Part shown: one piece after another, positions 26,025-33,487 of the stretch
Position numbering within the stretch: the first letter of the stretch is position 1
Layout of the letters: every line of letters starts with the position of its first letter
From: Ligilactobacillus faecis
GTDB lineage: Bacteria > Bacillota > Bacilli > Lactobacillales > Lactobacillaceae
Direction: 5' to 3'
Length of the DNA stretch: 64,000 nt
Assembly (NCBI RefSeq): GCF_029889745.1
Contig: NZ_CP123639.1
Coordinates: 1,338,501 to 1,402,500 of the forward strand
Notes under the pieces: model-generated
Database searches by the model: none
What the model was told of the DNA's origin: nothing
What the model saw: only the letters and a program-made list of their open reading frames with translations
Made by a program: the position numbers and the translations under genes

Positions 26025-26930
26025 TTACTTAGTTTTAAGGTCTTCGATCGAATCGACCTTAGTCATGTAAGTTGGGACAGCTAGACCAGTTTTTGCACCT
26101 TCCAAGTTAACGCGTACATCATCATAGCGTCCTTGAAAGGAACGGGCATAAGCTTGATGCGTTGTCGGAAGCCAAGCGCTAAAAGAAGCGTCAGCTGCTC
26201 CTGTGGCGATCGCAATCCACATTGGTTGTGCGTCCATGGGGCGGAGCGTGACGCGATAACCTTTTGTTTTGAGAGCTTGTGCGACGACATTAGCCGAAGC
26301 GATCTCTGAATCCCAAGCAACATAAGCCAGCGTGACTGTTTGACCATTTCCAGTCGGGACGTTTTTGAGCCACTCTTTGACTTGTTCAGGATGTTTTTTG
26401 AGGTAAGCTTTAGCGGCTGTTGTTGGCTCGACCCCGTTATTGATCTGGAGCATGACTTGAGCCAACTGCTCAGGTGTCCAGTTGAAATTTTGTAAAAACT
26501 GATAAAGACCTGGTTTTTCTTGTTTGAGCCCTGTCCGTGCGATCGTATGGATCCCTTCTTTAGCGCCGTAAACTTTTTTAGGATCTTTTAAAAATTTAAG
26601 GTCATATTTTGTGAACATCCAATGCGGGACCCAGCCAGTGATAACGATTGGTTGTTTAGCTTTGATCGCCTTATCTAAGACGCTGGTCATCGCTGCTGTT
26701 GAACTTGTTTGTAACTGCCAATTATTTTGGGCTAGGCCATACTTTTCTAAAGCAGTCGCAGTATTTCCCATAACACCTGCGCCAGCATCGATCCCAGTGA
26801 TCGTATAGTTGATCTGGGGACCTAACGCTTTTTGAGGATCGTATTTAGCTTGGGTCGAAGCGCTACATCCGGCTAAAGTCAGGCAAAAACCAAGCAAACC
26901 TAGTAAAAGAAATTTCTTTGCTTTTTGCAT
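26025..26930 (-). CDS. opuAC: Glycine betaine ABC transporter, substrate-binding lipoprotein
   Basis: 301-residue type II periplasmic-binding-like protein (OpuAC/ProX domain). Signal peptide KKFLLLGLLGFCLTLAGC ends in a lipobox LAGC, so it is lipid-anchored at Cys22. YTITGIDAGAGVMG, VITGWVPHWMFTKYDLKFL and DASFSAWLPTTHQAY carry the aromatic residues that usually form the quaternary-ammonium cage. Last gene of the ATPase-permease-binding protein operon, 12 bp after the permease. Imports betaine, carnitine or choline-like osmolytes. Confidence 0.92.
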   Translation of the reverse strand: MQKAKKFLLLGLLGFCLTLAGCSASTQAKYDPQKALGPQINYTITGIDAGAGVMGNTATALEKYGLAQNNWQLQTSSTAAMTSVLDKAIKAKQPIVITGWVPHWMFTKYDLKFLKDPKKVYGAKEGIHTIARTGLKQEKPGLYQFLQNFNWTPEQLAQVMLQINNGVEPTTAAKAYLKKHPEQVKEWLKNVPTGNGQTVTLAYVAWDSEIASANVVAQALKTKGYRVTLRPMDAQPMWIAIATGAADASFSAWLPTTHQAYARSFQGRYDDVRVNLEGAKTGLAVPTYMTKVDSIEDLKTK

Positions 26931-26942
26931 CTTTTTTCCCCC

Positions 26943-27782
26943 TTATTTAGGTGTACGTAACGATTGACTCAGACGATCTAAAATGATCGCCAAGATGACG
27001 ATCGCAAGCCCCGCAGTGAAACCAGCCCCAGCATTATTGCGTCCGACTGCAAAATAGACTTTAGTTCCTAGACCAAGCGTTCCGATCATCGAAGCGATCA
27101 CGACCATCGATAAAGCCAGCATCAATGATTGTGTCATTCCAGACATGATCGTATTTTTAGCTAGTGGTAATTGCAATTTGAAGAGCTTTTGCCAACTCGT
27201 CGAGCCGTATGAATCAGCGGCTTCGATCAACTCTTCTGGAACATTATTGATCCCAAGTTCAGTCATGCGCACAGTTGGTGGCATTGCAAAGATCACCGAA
27301 GCGATCACACCAGGAACGGTCCCGATCCCGAAAAATGCTACAGCTGGGATCAAATAGACGAAGGCAGGCATTGTCTGCATGAAATCTAAGATCGGTTGGA
27401 CGATCAATTTGACGGTCTTATTTTTAGCCATCCAGACGCCAAGGGGGATCCCCAAAACGTAGACAAGTAAACATGAAGTCAAAACAAGTGTTAGTGTTTG
27501 TGTCATATCCCGCCAGTAGCCCATATTCCAAATGAATAAAAGGCCTAAGAGCTCAAAAATGAGGAGGCCCCATTTCTTTTGGGCGCGCCGAACATAGTAG
27601 GTCGTTACGAGTAAGCAGGTGATAAAGAGCCACACAGGTAAAAGATCAAAAACAGCCTGAAAAGCATTGGCGATCGTTGCAATAAAATTTGAGATCGCAT
27701 CAAAAAATCCAGTGTAGTGTGAAAGTCTATCGACCCCAGTATTGATCCAGTCTTCAAGTGGGAGTTTTGGAATATCAAACAT
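26943..27782 (-). CDS. opuAB: Glycine betaine ABC transporter, permease
   Basis: 279-residue BPD_transp_1 permease with about six to seven spans. The EAA loop reads ELIEAADSYGSTSWQKLFKLQLPLA, shortened here to EAADSYGSTSWQKLF near residue 187. The N-terminal amphipathic region before the first span (KLPLEDWINTGVDRL) is typical of OpuAB/ProW. Its ATG overlaps the ATPase stop by one base (TAATG), so translation is coupled. It lacks a fused substrate-binding domain; that is encoded separately downstream. Confidence 0.92.
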   Translation of the reverse strand: MFDIPKLPLEDWINTGVDRLSHYTGFFDAISNFIATIANAFQAVFDLLPVWLFITCLLVTTYYVRRAQKKWGLLIFELLGLLFIWNMGYWRDMTQTLTLVLTSCLLVYVLGIPLGVWMAKNKTVKLIVQPILDFMQTMPAFVYLIPAVAFFGIGTVPGVIASVIFAMPPTVRMTELGINNVPEELIEAADSYGSTSWQKLFKLQLPLAKNTIMSGMTQSLMLALSMVVIASMIGTLGLGTKVYFAVGRNNAGAGFTAGLAIVILAIILDRLSQSLRTPK

Positions 27783-28975
27783 TAAATTTCAACCTCATTT
27801 CCTGAAAGTGCGGCTAAGACAGCCCCCCGAACGATGATCCCGCGTAAACGTTTTTGTTCATCTAAGACGGCAAACGGGATCGAAGTCGTTGAGACATCAG
27901 CTAAAAGATCAGTCAAAACCGTATCAAGTGTTGTAGTTGGAACGTCGGTCACTGCGATCGTTGCCAGATCATTTTGACCATTTTTAAGTGCATCTATGAT
28001 AGCTTGAGCTGTGGCAAAGCCTTTAAAGTGATATTTACTATCGACAAGGTAAATAGAAGAAGTGTGGTTTTCACGCATTTCGCGTAAAGCTGTGCGGGGA
28101 CCCGCTTTTTCGATGTTGACCATTGCAGGGGTGATCATCACATTTTCAGCCGTTAAGATCCGACTGCGATCGACATCTTCGATAAATTTTTCCACGTAGT
28201 CATTTGCTGGCGCCGTCAAGATCTCTTCGGGCGTACCGACTTGGATGAGTTTAGCATTGCGCATGATCATGATGTGATTACCTAATTTTAAAGCTTCATT
28301 GAGATCATGGCTGATAAAAATGATCGTCTTGTTCAACTCAGCTTGGATCCGTAACAACTCATCTTGCATCTCTTTACGGTTGAGAGGATCAAGAGCTGAA
28401 AAAGCTTCGTCCATCAAAAGGATCTGAGCATCACTTGCTAGAGCACGCGCAAGCCCTACACGTTGTTGCATCCCACCTGAAAGCTGGTTGGGATATTGAT
28501 CTTCGTAGCCCTTTAAACCGACGAGTGCCAAAGCTTGACGTGCTTTTTCTTGGCGCTTAGCTTTGGGCATACTTTTGACTTCTAGACCATAGGCTACATT
28601 TTCGAGCACAGTGTAGTGCGGGAAAAGAGCAAAATTTTGAAAGACCATGCTCATTTTCGTACGCCGAAATGCGAGCAATTCTTTTTTAGTCATTTTAGTT
28701 AGATCTTGTCCATCGACAATGATCTCACCAGATGTTGTTTTGATAAGTTGGTTTAGCATCCGTAGAACGGTCGATTTTCCGCTCCCAGATAGTCCCATGA
28801 TGACAAAGATCTCGCCTTTCTGGACTTGAAAAGAGACACGATCGACACCGACCGTTGCTCCAGTTTTTTGAAGGATCTCCGCTTTACTAGATCCTTTCGA
28901 AGCGAGTTTTTGCGCTTTTTCTACTTGGCGACCAAAGATCTTGCTCACATTGCGAACTTCGATCTCAACTGTCAT
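27782..28975 (-). CDS. opuAA: Glycine betaine ABC transporter, ATPase with CBS domains
   Basis: 397-residue ProV/OpuAA ATPase. Walker A GLSGSGKST near 56, Q-loop, signature LSGGMQQRVGLARAL near 164 and Walker B ILLMDEAFSALDP follow in order. From about residue 280 to the end lie two CBS motifs (ILTAENVMITPAMVNIEK and VTDVPTTTLDTVLTDLLADV), which in OpuA-type importers sense ionic strength or c-di-AMP. First gene of the opu operon; AGGAAGGATG precedes the ATG. The upstream 150 bp show no clear promoter to me. Confidence 0.93.
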   Translation of the reverse strand: MTVEIEVRNVSKIFGRQVEKAQKLASKGSSKAEILQKTGATVGVDRVSFQVQKGEIFVIMGLSGSGKSTVLRMLNQLIKTTSGEIIVDGQDLTKMTKKELLAFRRTKMSMVFQNFALFPHYTVLENVAYGLEVKSMPKAKRQEKARQALALVGLKGYEDQYPNQLSGGMQQRVGLARALASDAQILLMDEAFSALDPLNRKEMQDELLRIQAELNKTIIFISHDLNEALKLGNHIMIMRNAKLIQVGTPEEILTAPANDYVEKFIEDVDRSRILTAENVMITPAMVNIEKAGPRTALREMRENHTSSIYLVDSKYHFKGFATAQAIIDALKNGQNDLATIAVTDVPTTTLDTVLTDLLADVSTTSIPFAVLDEQKRLRGIIVRGAVLAALSGNEVEI

Positions 28976-29140
28976 AATTAAACATCCTTCCTGTGATTAA
29001 GCATTTACGCATAAAAACGATGTATAGACCGTAACATATGCTTAAAAAACGTGCAAATTGTAAAATGAATTAACAATCGCTTTCTTCAGCTCAAGGACAG
29101 GGGATAGAGGAATTTTGAAAAAATATTAAATTTTTCAATA

Positions 29141-29167
29141 AAAAAAGGCCATCGCAAAGATGACCTT
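29141..29167 (-). terminator. Terminator of the 45-residue gene
   Basis: On the minus strand AAGGTCATC / GATGGCCTT (one mismatch) then T6. Confidence 0.8.
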
Positions 29168-29195
29168 AAAAAATCTTGTGAAGTTCTAACGGTAA

Positions 29196-29333
29196 TTAGC
29201 CACGTAGGTGTGCAGCATCAGAATCAAGTTTAGCAAAGCCTGATCCAGCAGCTGGTTTTGGTTGCTTAGCGCGTGCTTCCATCGCTTTGCGAGCCAGAGC
29301 CTTGCGTTCTTCTTTACTTAACTTCTTAGCCAT
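29196..29333 (-). CDS. Small basic protein, 45 residues, unknown function
   Basis: Minus-strand frame that I translated by hand: begins MAKKLSKEERKALARKAMEA and ends FAKLDSDAAHLRG. GAAGGATTC precedes the ATG, and a good terminator follows its stop by about 30 bp, which together argue for a real gene. The first half is a strongly basic amphipathic helix (Lys/Arg/Glu repeats); the second is rich in Ala, Gly and Pro. No membrane segment and no motif I recognise. It could bind nucleic acid or ribosomes; that is only a guess from charge. Confidence 0.75.
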   Translation of the reverse strand: MAKKLSKEERKALARKAMEARAKQPKPAAGSGFAKLDSDAAHLRG

Positions 29334-29480
29334 GAATCCTTCGCCTCTTTCCGTTAACGTTCTACCCTCGTAGAACTGATCACACCTTCATTATAGTTCT
29401 TAGTCAATAAAATACAAGTAAATTGTCTTTGTTGAGCGAGCTATGGTAAGATCTTAGATAATTTGCAAGGAGGGATCATA

Positions 29481-29909
29481 GTGGAGATCAAATCAACTTT
29501 AGAACTTACTGATCCGATCTATCAAGATGCTGTAACGATCAGAAAAAAAGTTTTTATCGAAGAGCAAGGCGTCACACCAGAACTTGAATTGGAAAATGAA
29601 GCAGGTCCACGCTATTTTGTCGGTTATTTAGCTAAATCTCCTGTTGTAACAGCACGTGTTTTTGAAGAAGAACCTGGGGTATGGCATATCCAGCGGGTCG
29701 CAACTGTAAAAGAAGCCCGAGGTCAAGGTTTAGCTAAAGAACTTTTGCTGGCTCTTGAAGTAGAAGCGCGCAAACAAGGGATCAAGAAATTAACATTAGG
29801 TGCTCAAGATCAAGCCCAAGGTTTTTATGAAAAATTAGGTTATCATGTTAAAGGCGCTGGCTTTTTAGACGCGGGGATCGCCCACCATCGGATGGACAAA
29901 GATCTCTGA
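29481..29909 (+). CDS. GNAT acetyltransferase, ElaA-like
   Basis: 142-residue GNAT protein. The start is GTG 29481 because AAGGAGG lies at 29468-29474; the longer open frame from 29463 overlaps the ribosome site. N-terminal IRKKVFIEEQGVTPELE is typical of the ElaA/YjcF branch. Acetyl-CoA loop: VKEARGQGLAKELLLALE near 77, then LGAQDQAQGFYEKLGYHV. Substrate unknown. The promoter of the structured RNA begins at its stop codon. Confidence 0.85.
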   Translation: MEIKSTLELTDPIYQDAVTIRKKVFIEEQGVTPELELENEAGPRYFVGYLAKSPVVTARVFEEEPGVWHIQRVATVKEARGQGLAKELLLALEVEARKQGIKKLTLGAQDQAQGFYEKLGYHVKGAGFLDAGIAHHRMDKDL

Positions 29910-29910
29910 T

Positions 29911-29939
29911 TTGCATTGTACACAAAAATAGTCTAAAAT
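29911..29939 (+). promoter_or_regulatory. Promoter of the structured RNA before lemA
   Basis: TTGCAT (29911-29916), 17-bp spacer, TAAAAT (29934-29939). Start expected near 29945. Confidence 0.65.
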
Positions 29940-29940
29940 A

Positions 29941-30148
29941 GCAGTATGCGATGAGTCGAGATAGACCAGACGATCTTTGATGATCGTTTCGTTGCGACGA
30001 CTAGTGGTCAGTGTCGATAGCAGAGCACATTATACTGCCGGATCGCAGTGTGCTTGGATGAGGACATTGTGGAGTGGACTTATCCTATCCGATTTTATTG
30101 GGTACTGCATGAGCCGAGAGTGGATCTGATCCACCCCCGGCTTTTTTT
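29941..30148 (+). ncRNA. Unidentified structured RNA upstream of lemA-htpX
   Basis: About 200 nt with its own promoter and an intrinsic terminator (30113-30148: GCCG / CGGC and GTGGA / TCCAC, then T7). Predicted helices read off by eye: TCGA..GACCA with TGGTC..TCGA enclosing ACGATC/GATCGT and CGT/ACG hairpins; AGCAC..GTGCT with inner ACTGC/GCAGT; GGAT-AGGA with TCCT-ATCC; and an outer GCAGTA/TACTGC. It may be a riboswitch-like leader of lemA or a free small RNA. It lacks the conserved bases of RNase P, tmRNA, SRP RNA or a T-box. TGTGGAGTGG at 30068-30077 also occurs in the cshA leader. Confidence 0.6.
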
Positions 30149-30174
30149 GTAAAAAAGCAGAGGAGGATTTTATT

Positions 30175-30732
30175 ATGGTATGGATCGCTATTATAGTGAT
30201 CGTTATTTTATTGATCGCTATTTATATCTCACTTTATAACGGACTACAAAAAGCAAAAATTTATACTGAAGAATCTTGGAGTCAGATCGATGTCCAATTA
30301 AAAAGACGAAATGACCTGATCCCTAATTTAGTTGAAACAACAAAAGGTTATGCAAAGCATGAAAAAGAAACTTTAGCTGAAGTGATCAAGTTGAGAAATC
30401 AATTGGTCTCGATACCTGAAGGCGATCATCAAGCTAAAATGGAAGTTTCTAATCAATTGACAGATACTTTGCGCTCGATCTTTGCTTTATCAGAAAATTA
30501 TCCTGATCTAAAAGCCAACCAAGAGTTTACAAAATTGATGGAAGAATTGACAAACACAGAAAATAAGATTGCTTATTCACGGCAATTGTTCAATTCTTCA
30601 GCGGCAGCATATAACCAACGCTTGGTGACTTTCCCATCAAACTTGATCGCAAAGATCCATCACTTTACTAAAGTTGAATATCTATCTGTGCCAGAAGAAC
30701 AAAAAGAAGCACCAAAAGTATCATTTGATTAG
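30175..30732 (+). CDS. lemA: LemA family protein
   Basis: 185-residue LemA protein: an N-terminal membrane anchor (WIAIIVIVILLIAIYISLYN) and an extracytoplasmic or cytoplasmic helical bundle with the family signature YNGLQKAKIYTEESWSQIDV and LKRRNDLIPNLVETTKGY near residue 45. Role unknown, but lemA is very often paired with htpX as here. GAGGAGG ribosome site. The leader RNA terminates 27 nt upstream of it, so read-through or a separate start is needed. 12 bp to htpX. Confidence 0.93.
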   Translation: MVWIAIIVIVILLIAIYISLYNGLQKAKIYTEESWSQIDVQLKRRNDLIPNLVETTKGYAKHEKETLAEVIKLRNQLVSIPEGDHQAKMEVSNQLTDTLRSIFALSENYPDLKANQEFTKLMEELTNTENKIAYSRQLFNSSAAAYNQRLVTFPSNLIAKIHHFTKVEYLSVPEEQKEAPKVSFD

Positions 30733-30744
30733 AGGAAATAGTCT

Positions 30745-31641
30745 ATGTTATATCAACAGATCGCTTCAAATAAACGCAAGACAGTTGTGGTCGTTTTTGG
30801 CTTTTTGATGTTAGTAGCACTTATCGGCGCAGCGATCGGTTATGCTTTTGCTGGGAGTGCAACGATGGGGGTCATTTTTGCGCTTGTCTTAGGCTTTGTT
30901 TATATGTTTGTTATGCTCGGACAGTCGACTGATGTTGTAATGAATATGAATAATGCTCGTGAGATCACAGATCCAAGTCAAGCACCTGAACTCTGGCATA
31001 TCGTCGAAGATATGGCTTTAGTCGGTAAAGTTCCGATGCCCCGAGTCTTTATCATTGATGATCCAAGTCCAAATGCTTTTGCGACGGGAAGTGATCCACA
31101 ACATTCAGCAGTTGCAGCGACGACTGGACTTTTAGCGCGTCTGAACCGCGAAGAGATCGAAGGAGTCATGGCTCATGAAGTTTCACATATCAGAAATTAC
31201 GATATTCGTCTGCAAACAACAGCTCTAGCTTTAGCTGCTGTCGTTTCGATGTTAGCCAACTTTGGGATGAACTCGATGTTTTGGGGTGGGGCTAGACGGC
31301 GAAATGACCGTGAAGAAGGTAATGGGATCTTAGATATCATCATGCTTGTCTTAGCTTTGTTAGCTGTTATTTTAGGACCGATCGCAGCTTCGATGGCGCA
31401 AATGGCACTTTCGCGTAACCGAGAGTATTTAGCCGATGCTTCTGCTGTGGAGCTGACACGTAATCCACTTGGATTGATCAATGCTTTGGAAAAGATCTCG
31501 ACTAGTGCTCCGATGCAAGCGGCAGATCCAAGTAGTGCTTCGATGTATATCGCAGACCCTTTTAAAGGAAAGACATGGGCGCATCTCTTTGACACGCATC
31601 CTCCGATCAAAGAGCGGATCAAGCGTTTAGAGAAAATGTAA
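30745..31641 (+). CDS. htpX: Membrane zinc metalloprotease HtpX
   Basis: 298-residue M48 peptidase for membrane protein quality control. Two N-terminal spans ([21 protein letters not shown] and [18 protein letters not shown]), zinc site [12 protein letters not shown] with HExxH near residue 144, two more spans near 160-215, and the third zinc ligand Glu in [13 protein letters not shown] near 227. Full length. Co-transcribed with lemA. A terminator follows. Confidence 0.96.
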   Translation: MLYQQIASNKRKTVVVVFGFLMLVALIGAAIGYAFAGSATMGVIFALVLGFVYMFVMLGQSTDVVMNMNNAREITDPSQAPELWHIVEDMALVGKVPMPRVFIIDDPSPNAFATGSDPQHSAVAATTGLLARLNREEIEGVMAHEVSHIRNYDIRLQTTALALAAVVSMLANFGMNSMFWGGARRRNDREEGNGILDIIMLVLALLAVILGPIAASMAQMALSRNREYLADASAVELTRNPLGLINALEKISTSAPMQAADPSSASMYIADPFKGKTWAHLFDTHPPIKERIKRLEKM

Positions 31642-31648
31642 TTGATTC

Positions 31649-31684
31649 AAAAGAGCGTTTAGCCTGGGCTAGACGCTCTTTTGT
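31649..31684 (+). terminator. Terminator of lemA-htpX
   Basis: 16-bp stem (31649-31664 with 31667-31682, one T-G pair) that includes AAAAGAGCGT / ACGCTCTTTT. The 2-nt apex means the top pairs probably open. Confidence 0.85.
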
Positions 31685-31781
31685 CGCTGGCTAGTCTTTG
31701 TGATACAATGGGAAGGAACTGAAAAAAGTTATGTCGATTTATCGATGAGGCCGTGTTTGGCCAGAAAGGAAGAATATTCGC

Positions 31782-33158
31782 ATGAAAATGCAATTATCTG
31801 AGATCGCCCGTGCCTTAAAGATAGAGCCACACAAAGAATGGGAAGAGATCACGATCACGAGTGTGAGTTTTGATAGTCGTGCTTTACGCCCAGGTGCTTT
31901 ATTTATCCCTCTTTTAGGTGAGCAAGATGGCCATCGTTATGTCGATGCGGCGATCGAAAATGGCGCGCTGGCTGTCTTATGGCAAACAGATCACAAAGAA
32001 GCTGATCTGGCTGTGCCAGCTTTGGAAGTCGCAGATACTTTGAGTGCTTTGCAAGAATTGAGTCGTTACTATTTACAAAAGATCAATCCCAAAGTCGTAG
32101 CTGTTACTGGGAGCAACGGCAAGACTACAACAAAAGATATGATCGCTGCTGTTTTGAGTACTCAATTCAATGTCCAAAAAACATTTGCCAATTTTAACAA
32201 CGAGATCGGTGTCCCAATGACGATCCTTTCGATGGAACCAAATACAGAAGTACTCGTCGTTGAAATGGGAATGGATCGTTTTGGGCAACTCGAACAATTG
32301 AGTCGTTTAGCTGAGCCAGATGTTGCTGTGATCACGATGATCGGTGAAGCTCATATCGAATTTTTTGGGACTCGCGCTAAGATCGCTGATGCGAAACTAG
32401 AGATCGTAAGTGGGCTCAAAGAAGATGGCGCCTTGATCTATAATGGAGATGAGCCGCTTTTAGTTGAACGAACGACAGATCTGATCCAAGAGACGTTTAC
32501 ATTTGGAAGTGAACCAGGTGATGATCTTCAAGCAATAAATATCGTTAGTGATGCGACAAAATCAAGTTTTCGCGTCACGCTTTGGCCTGAAGTCAATTTT
32601 ACGATCCCACTTATTGGGGCGTATAACGTAAAAAATGCACTTGCAGCCTTGAGTGTCGGGCATTATTTTATGTTAGATGTCAACGAGATGGCACACGCGT
32701 TAGAGCATTTCGAAATGACTAAAAATCGGACTGAGTGGCTCAAAGCTTACAATGGAGCGCAGATCTTAAGTGACGTGTATAACTCCAACCCAACTGCGGC
32801 TAAAGAAGTTTTACAAGCTTTTGCAACTGTAAAAACGACAGGAAAGCGGATCGTTGTATTAGGTGATATGTTAGAACTGGGCGCAGATGCAGCAAAAATG
32901 CACGCATCTTTAGCCACAGAAATTGATCCGAATATGATCGATACGGTCTATTTGTGTGGCCCTTTGATGGGAAATTTGGCAACAGCACTAGCAGATAAGT
33001 TTTCCTTGGATAAAGTTCGGAGCTATCGTCCAGAAGAAAAAGACGCTTTAGCGGCCGATCTTTTAAAAGAACTTGGACCAGATGATGTTGTTTTACTTAA
33101 AGCAAGCCATGGGATCCATTTAGAAGAAGTTTTAGCTAAGATTGCTAAGAACGCTTAA
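31782..33158 (+). CDS. murF: UDP-MurNAc-tripeptide:D-Ala-D-Ala ligase
   Basis: Adds D-Ala-D-Ala to UDP-MurNAc-tripeptide, the last cytoplasmic step of the peptidoglycan precursor. 458 residues in the three-domain Mur ligase plan: N-terminal domain with SFDSRALRPGALFIPL near 29, ATP loop VTGSNGKTTTKD near 109, central VVEMGMDRFGQLEQLS near 170, and C-terminal YNSNPTAAKEVLQAF near 335. AAAGGAAGAAT ribosome site. It stands directly before cshA, the usual order in lactobacilli. Confidence 0.97.
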   Translation: MKMQLSEIARALKIEPHKEWEEITITSVSFDSRALRPGALFIPLLGEQDGHRYVDAAIENGALAVLWQTDHKEADLAVPALEVADTLSALQELSRYYLQKINPKVVAVTGSNGKTTTKDMIAAVLSTQFNVQKTFANFNNEIGVPMTILSMEPNTEVLVVEMGMDRFGQLEQLSRLAEPDVAVITMIGEAHIEFFGTRAKIADAKLEIVSGLKEDGALIYNGDEPLLVERTTDLIQETFTFGSEPGDDLQAINIVSDATKSSFRVTLWPEVNFTIPLIGAYNVKNALAALSVGHYFMLDVNEMAHALEHFEMTKNRTEWLKAYNGAQILSDVYNSNPTAAKEVLQAFATVKTTGKRIVVLGDMLELGADAAKMHASLATEIDPNMIDTVYLCGPLMGNLATALADKFSLDKVRSYRPEEKDALAADLLKELGPDDVVLLKASHGIHLEEVLAKIAKNA

Positions 33159-33172
33159 AAATGCTATGCTAT

Positions 33173-33487
33173 TATGATACGTGTCAGATCGTTTTCCAAA
33201 GAGAGTACGAAAAATAAAACGTATAATAGCGAGTTCTGGTATCCATCAGAAAGATAAAATGTGGAGTGGGTATCAGTCAAAAAGAAGGTGGGGGTTTTAA
33301 CGAGCTTGTTAGCCTAAACGCCTTGAATAAAAGATCACTGACGAAATGTAATGGCATTTTAATGCCGACGTCAGTCGTTATCAATGATAGTAAATAAAAA
33401 CAAGAAGGGAAAAACTATATTTCTTTCTAGTAACAAAAGAGCTTTAACGTTCTTAGCGTTATTCCATATTATATAGCAGGAGATTTT
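33173..33487 (+). promoter_or_regulatory. Promoter and long structured leader of cshA
   Basis: A -10 TATGAT (33173-33178) gives a leader of about 300 nt. It holds block 1 (33236-33276: CTGGTATCCA pairs with TGGGTATCAG around a loop with AGAAAGATAAAATGTGGAG), a middle hairpin region (ACTGACG/CGTCAGT around GGCAT/ATGCC), block 2 (33384-33429, with AGAAGG / CTTTCT pairing), a hairpin AAGAGC/GTTCTT, and block 3 (33461-33478, ATTCCATATTATATAGCA) just before the ribosome site. Blocks 1-3 recur in the same order before mazF. Long leaders are usual for cold-induced DEAD-box genes, but this one matches no motif I know. Confidence 0.65.

Noticed and set aside
29941-30148. RNase P RNA, tmRNA, SRP RNA or 6S RNA at the structured region before lemA
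   Set aside because: None of the conserved core bases of RNase P, tmRNA or SRP RNA were found, and the multi-branched folding drawn by eye does not resemble the long single rod of 6S RNA. A database scan could still overturn this.
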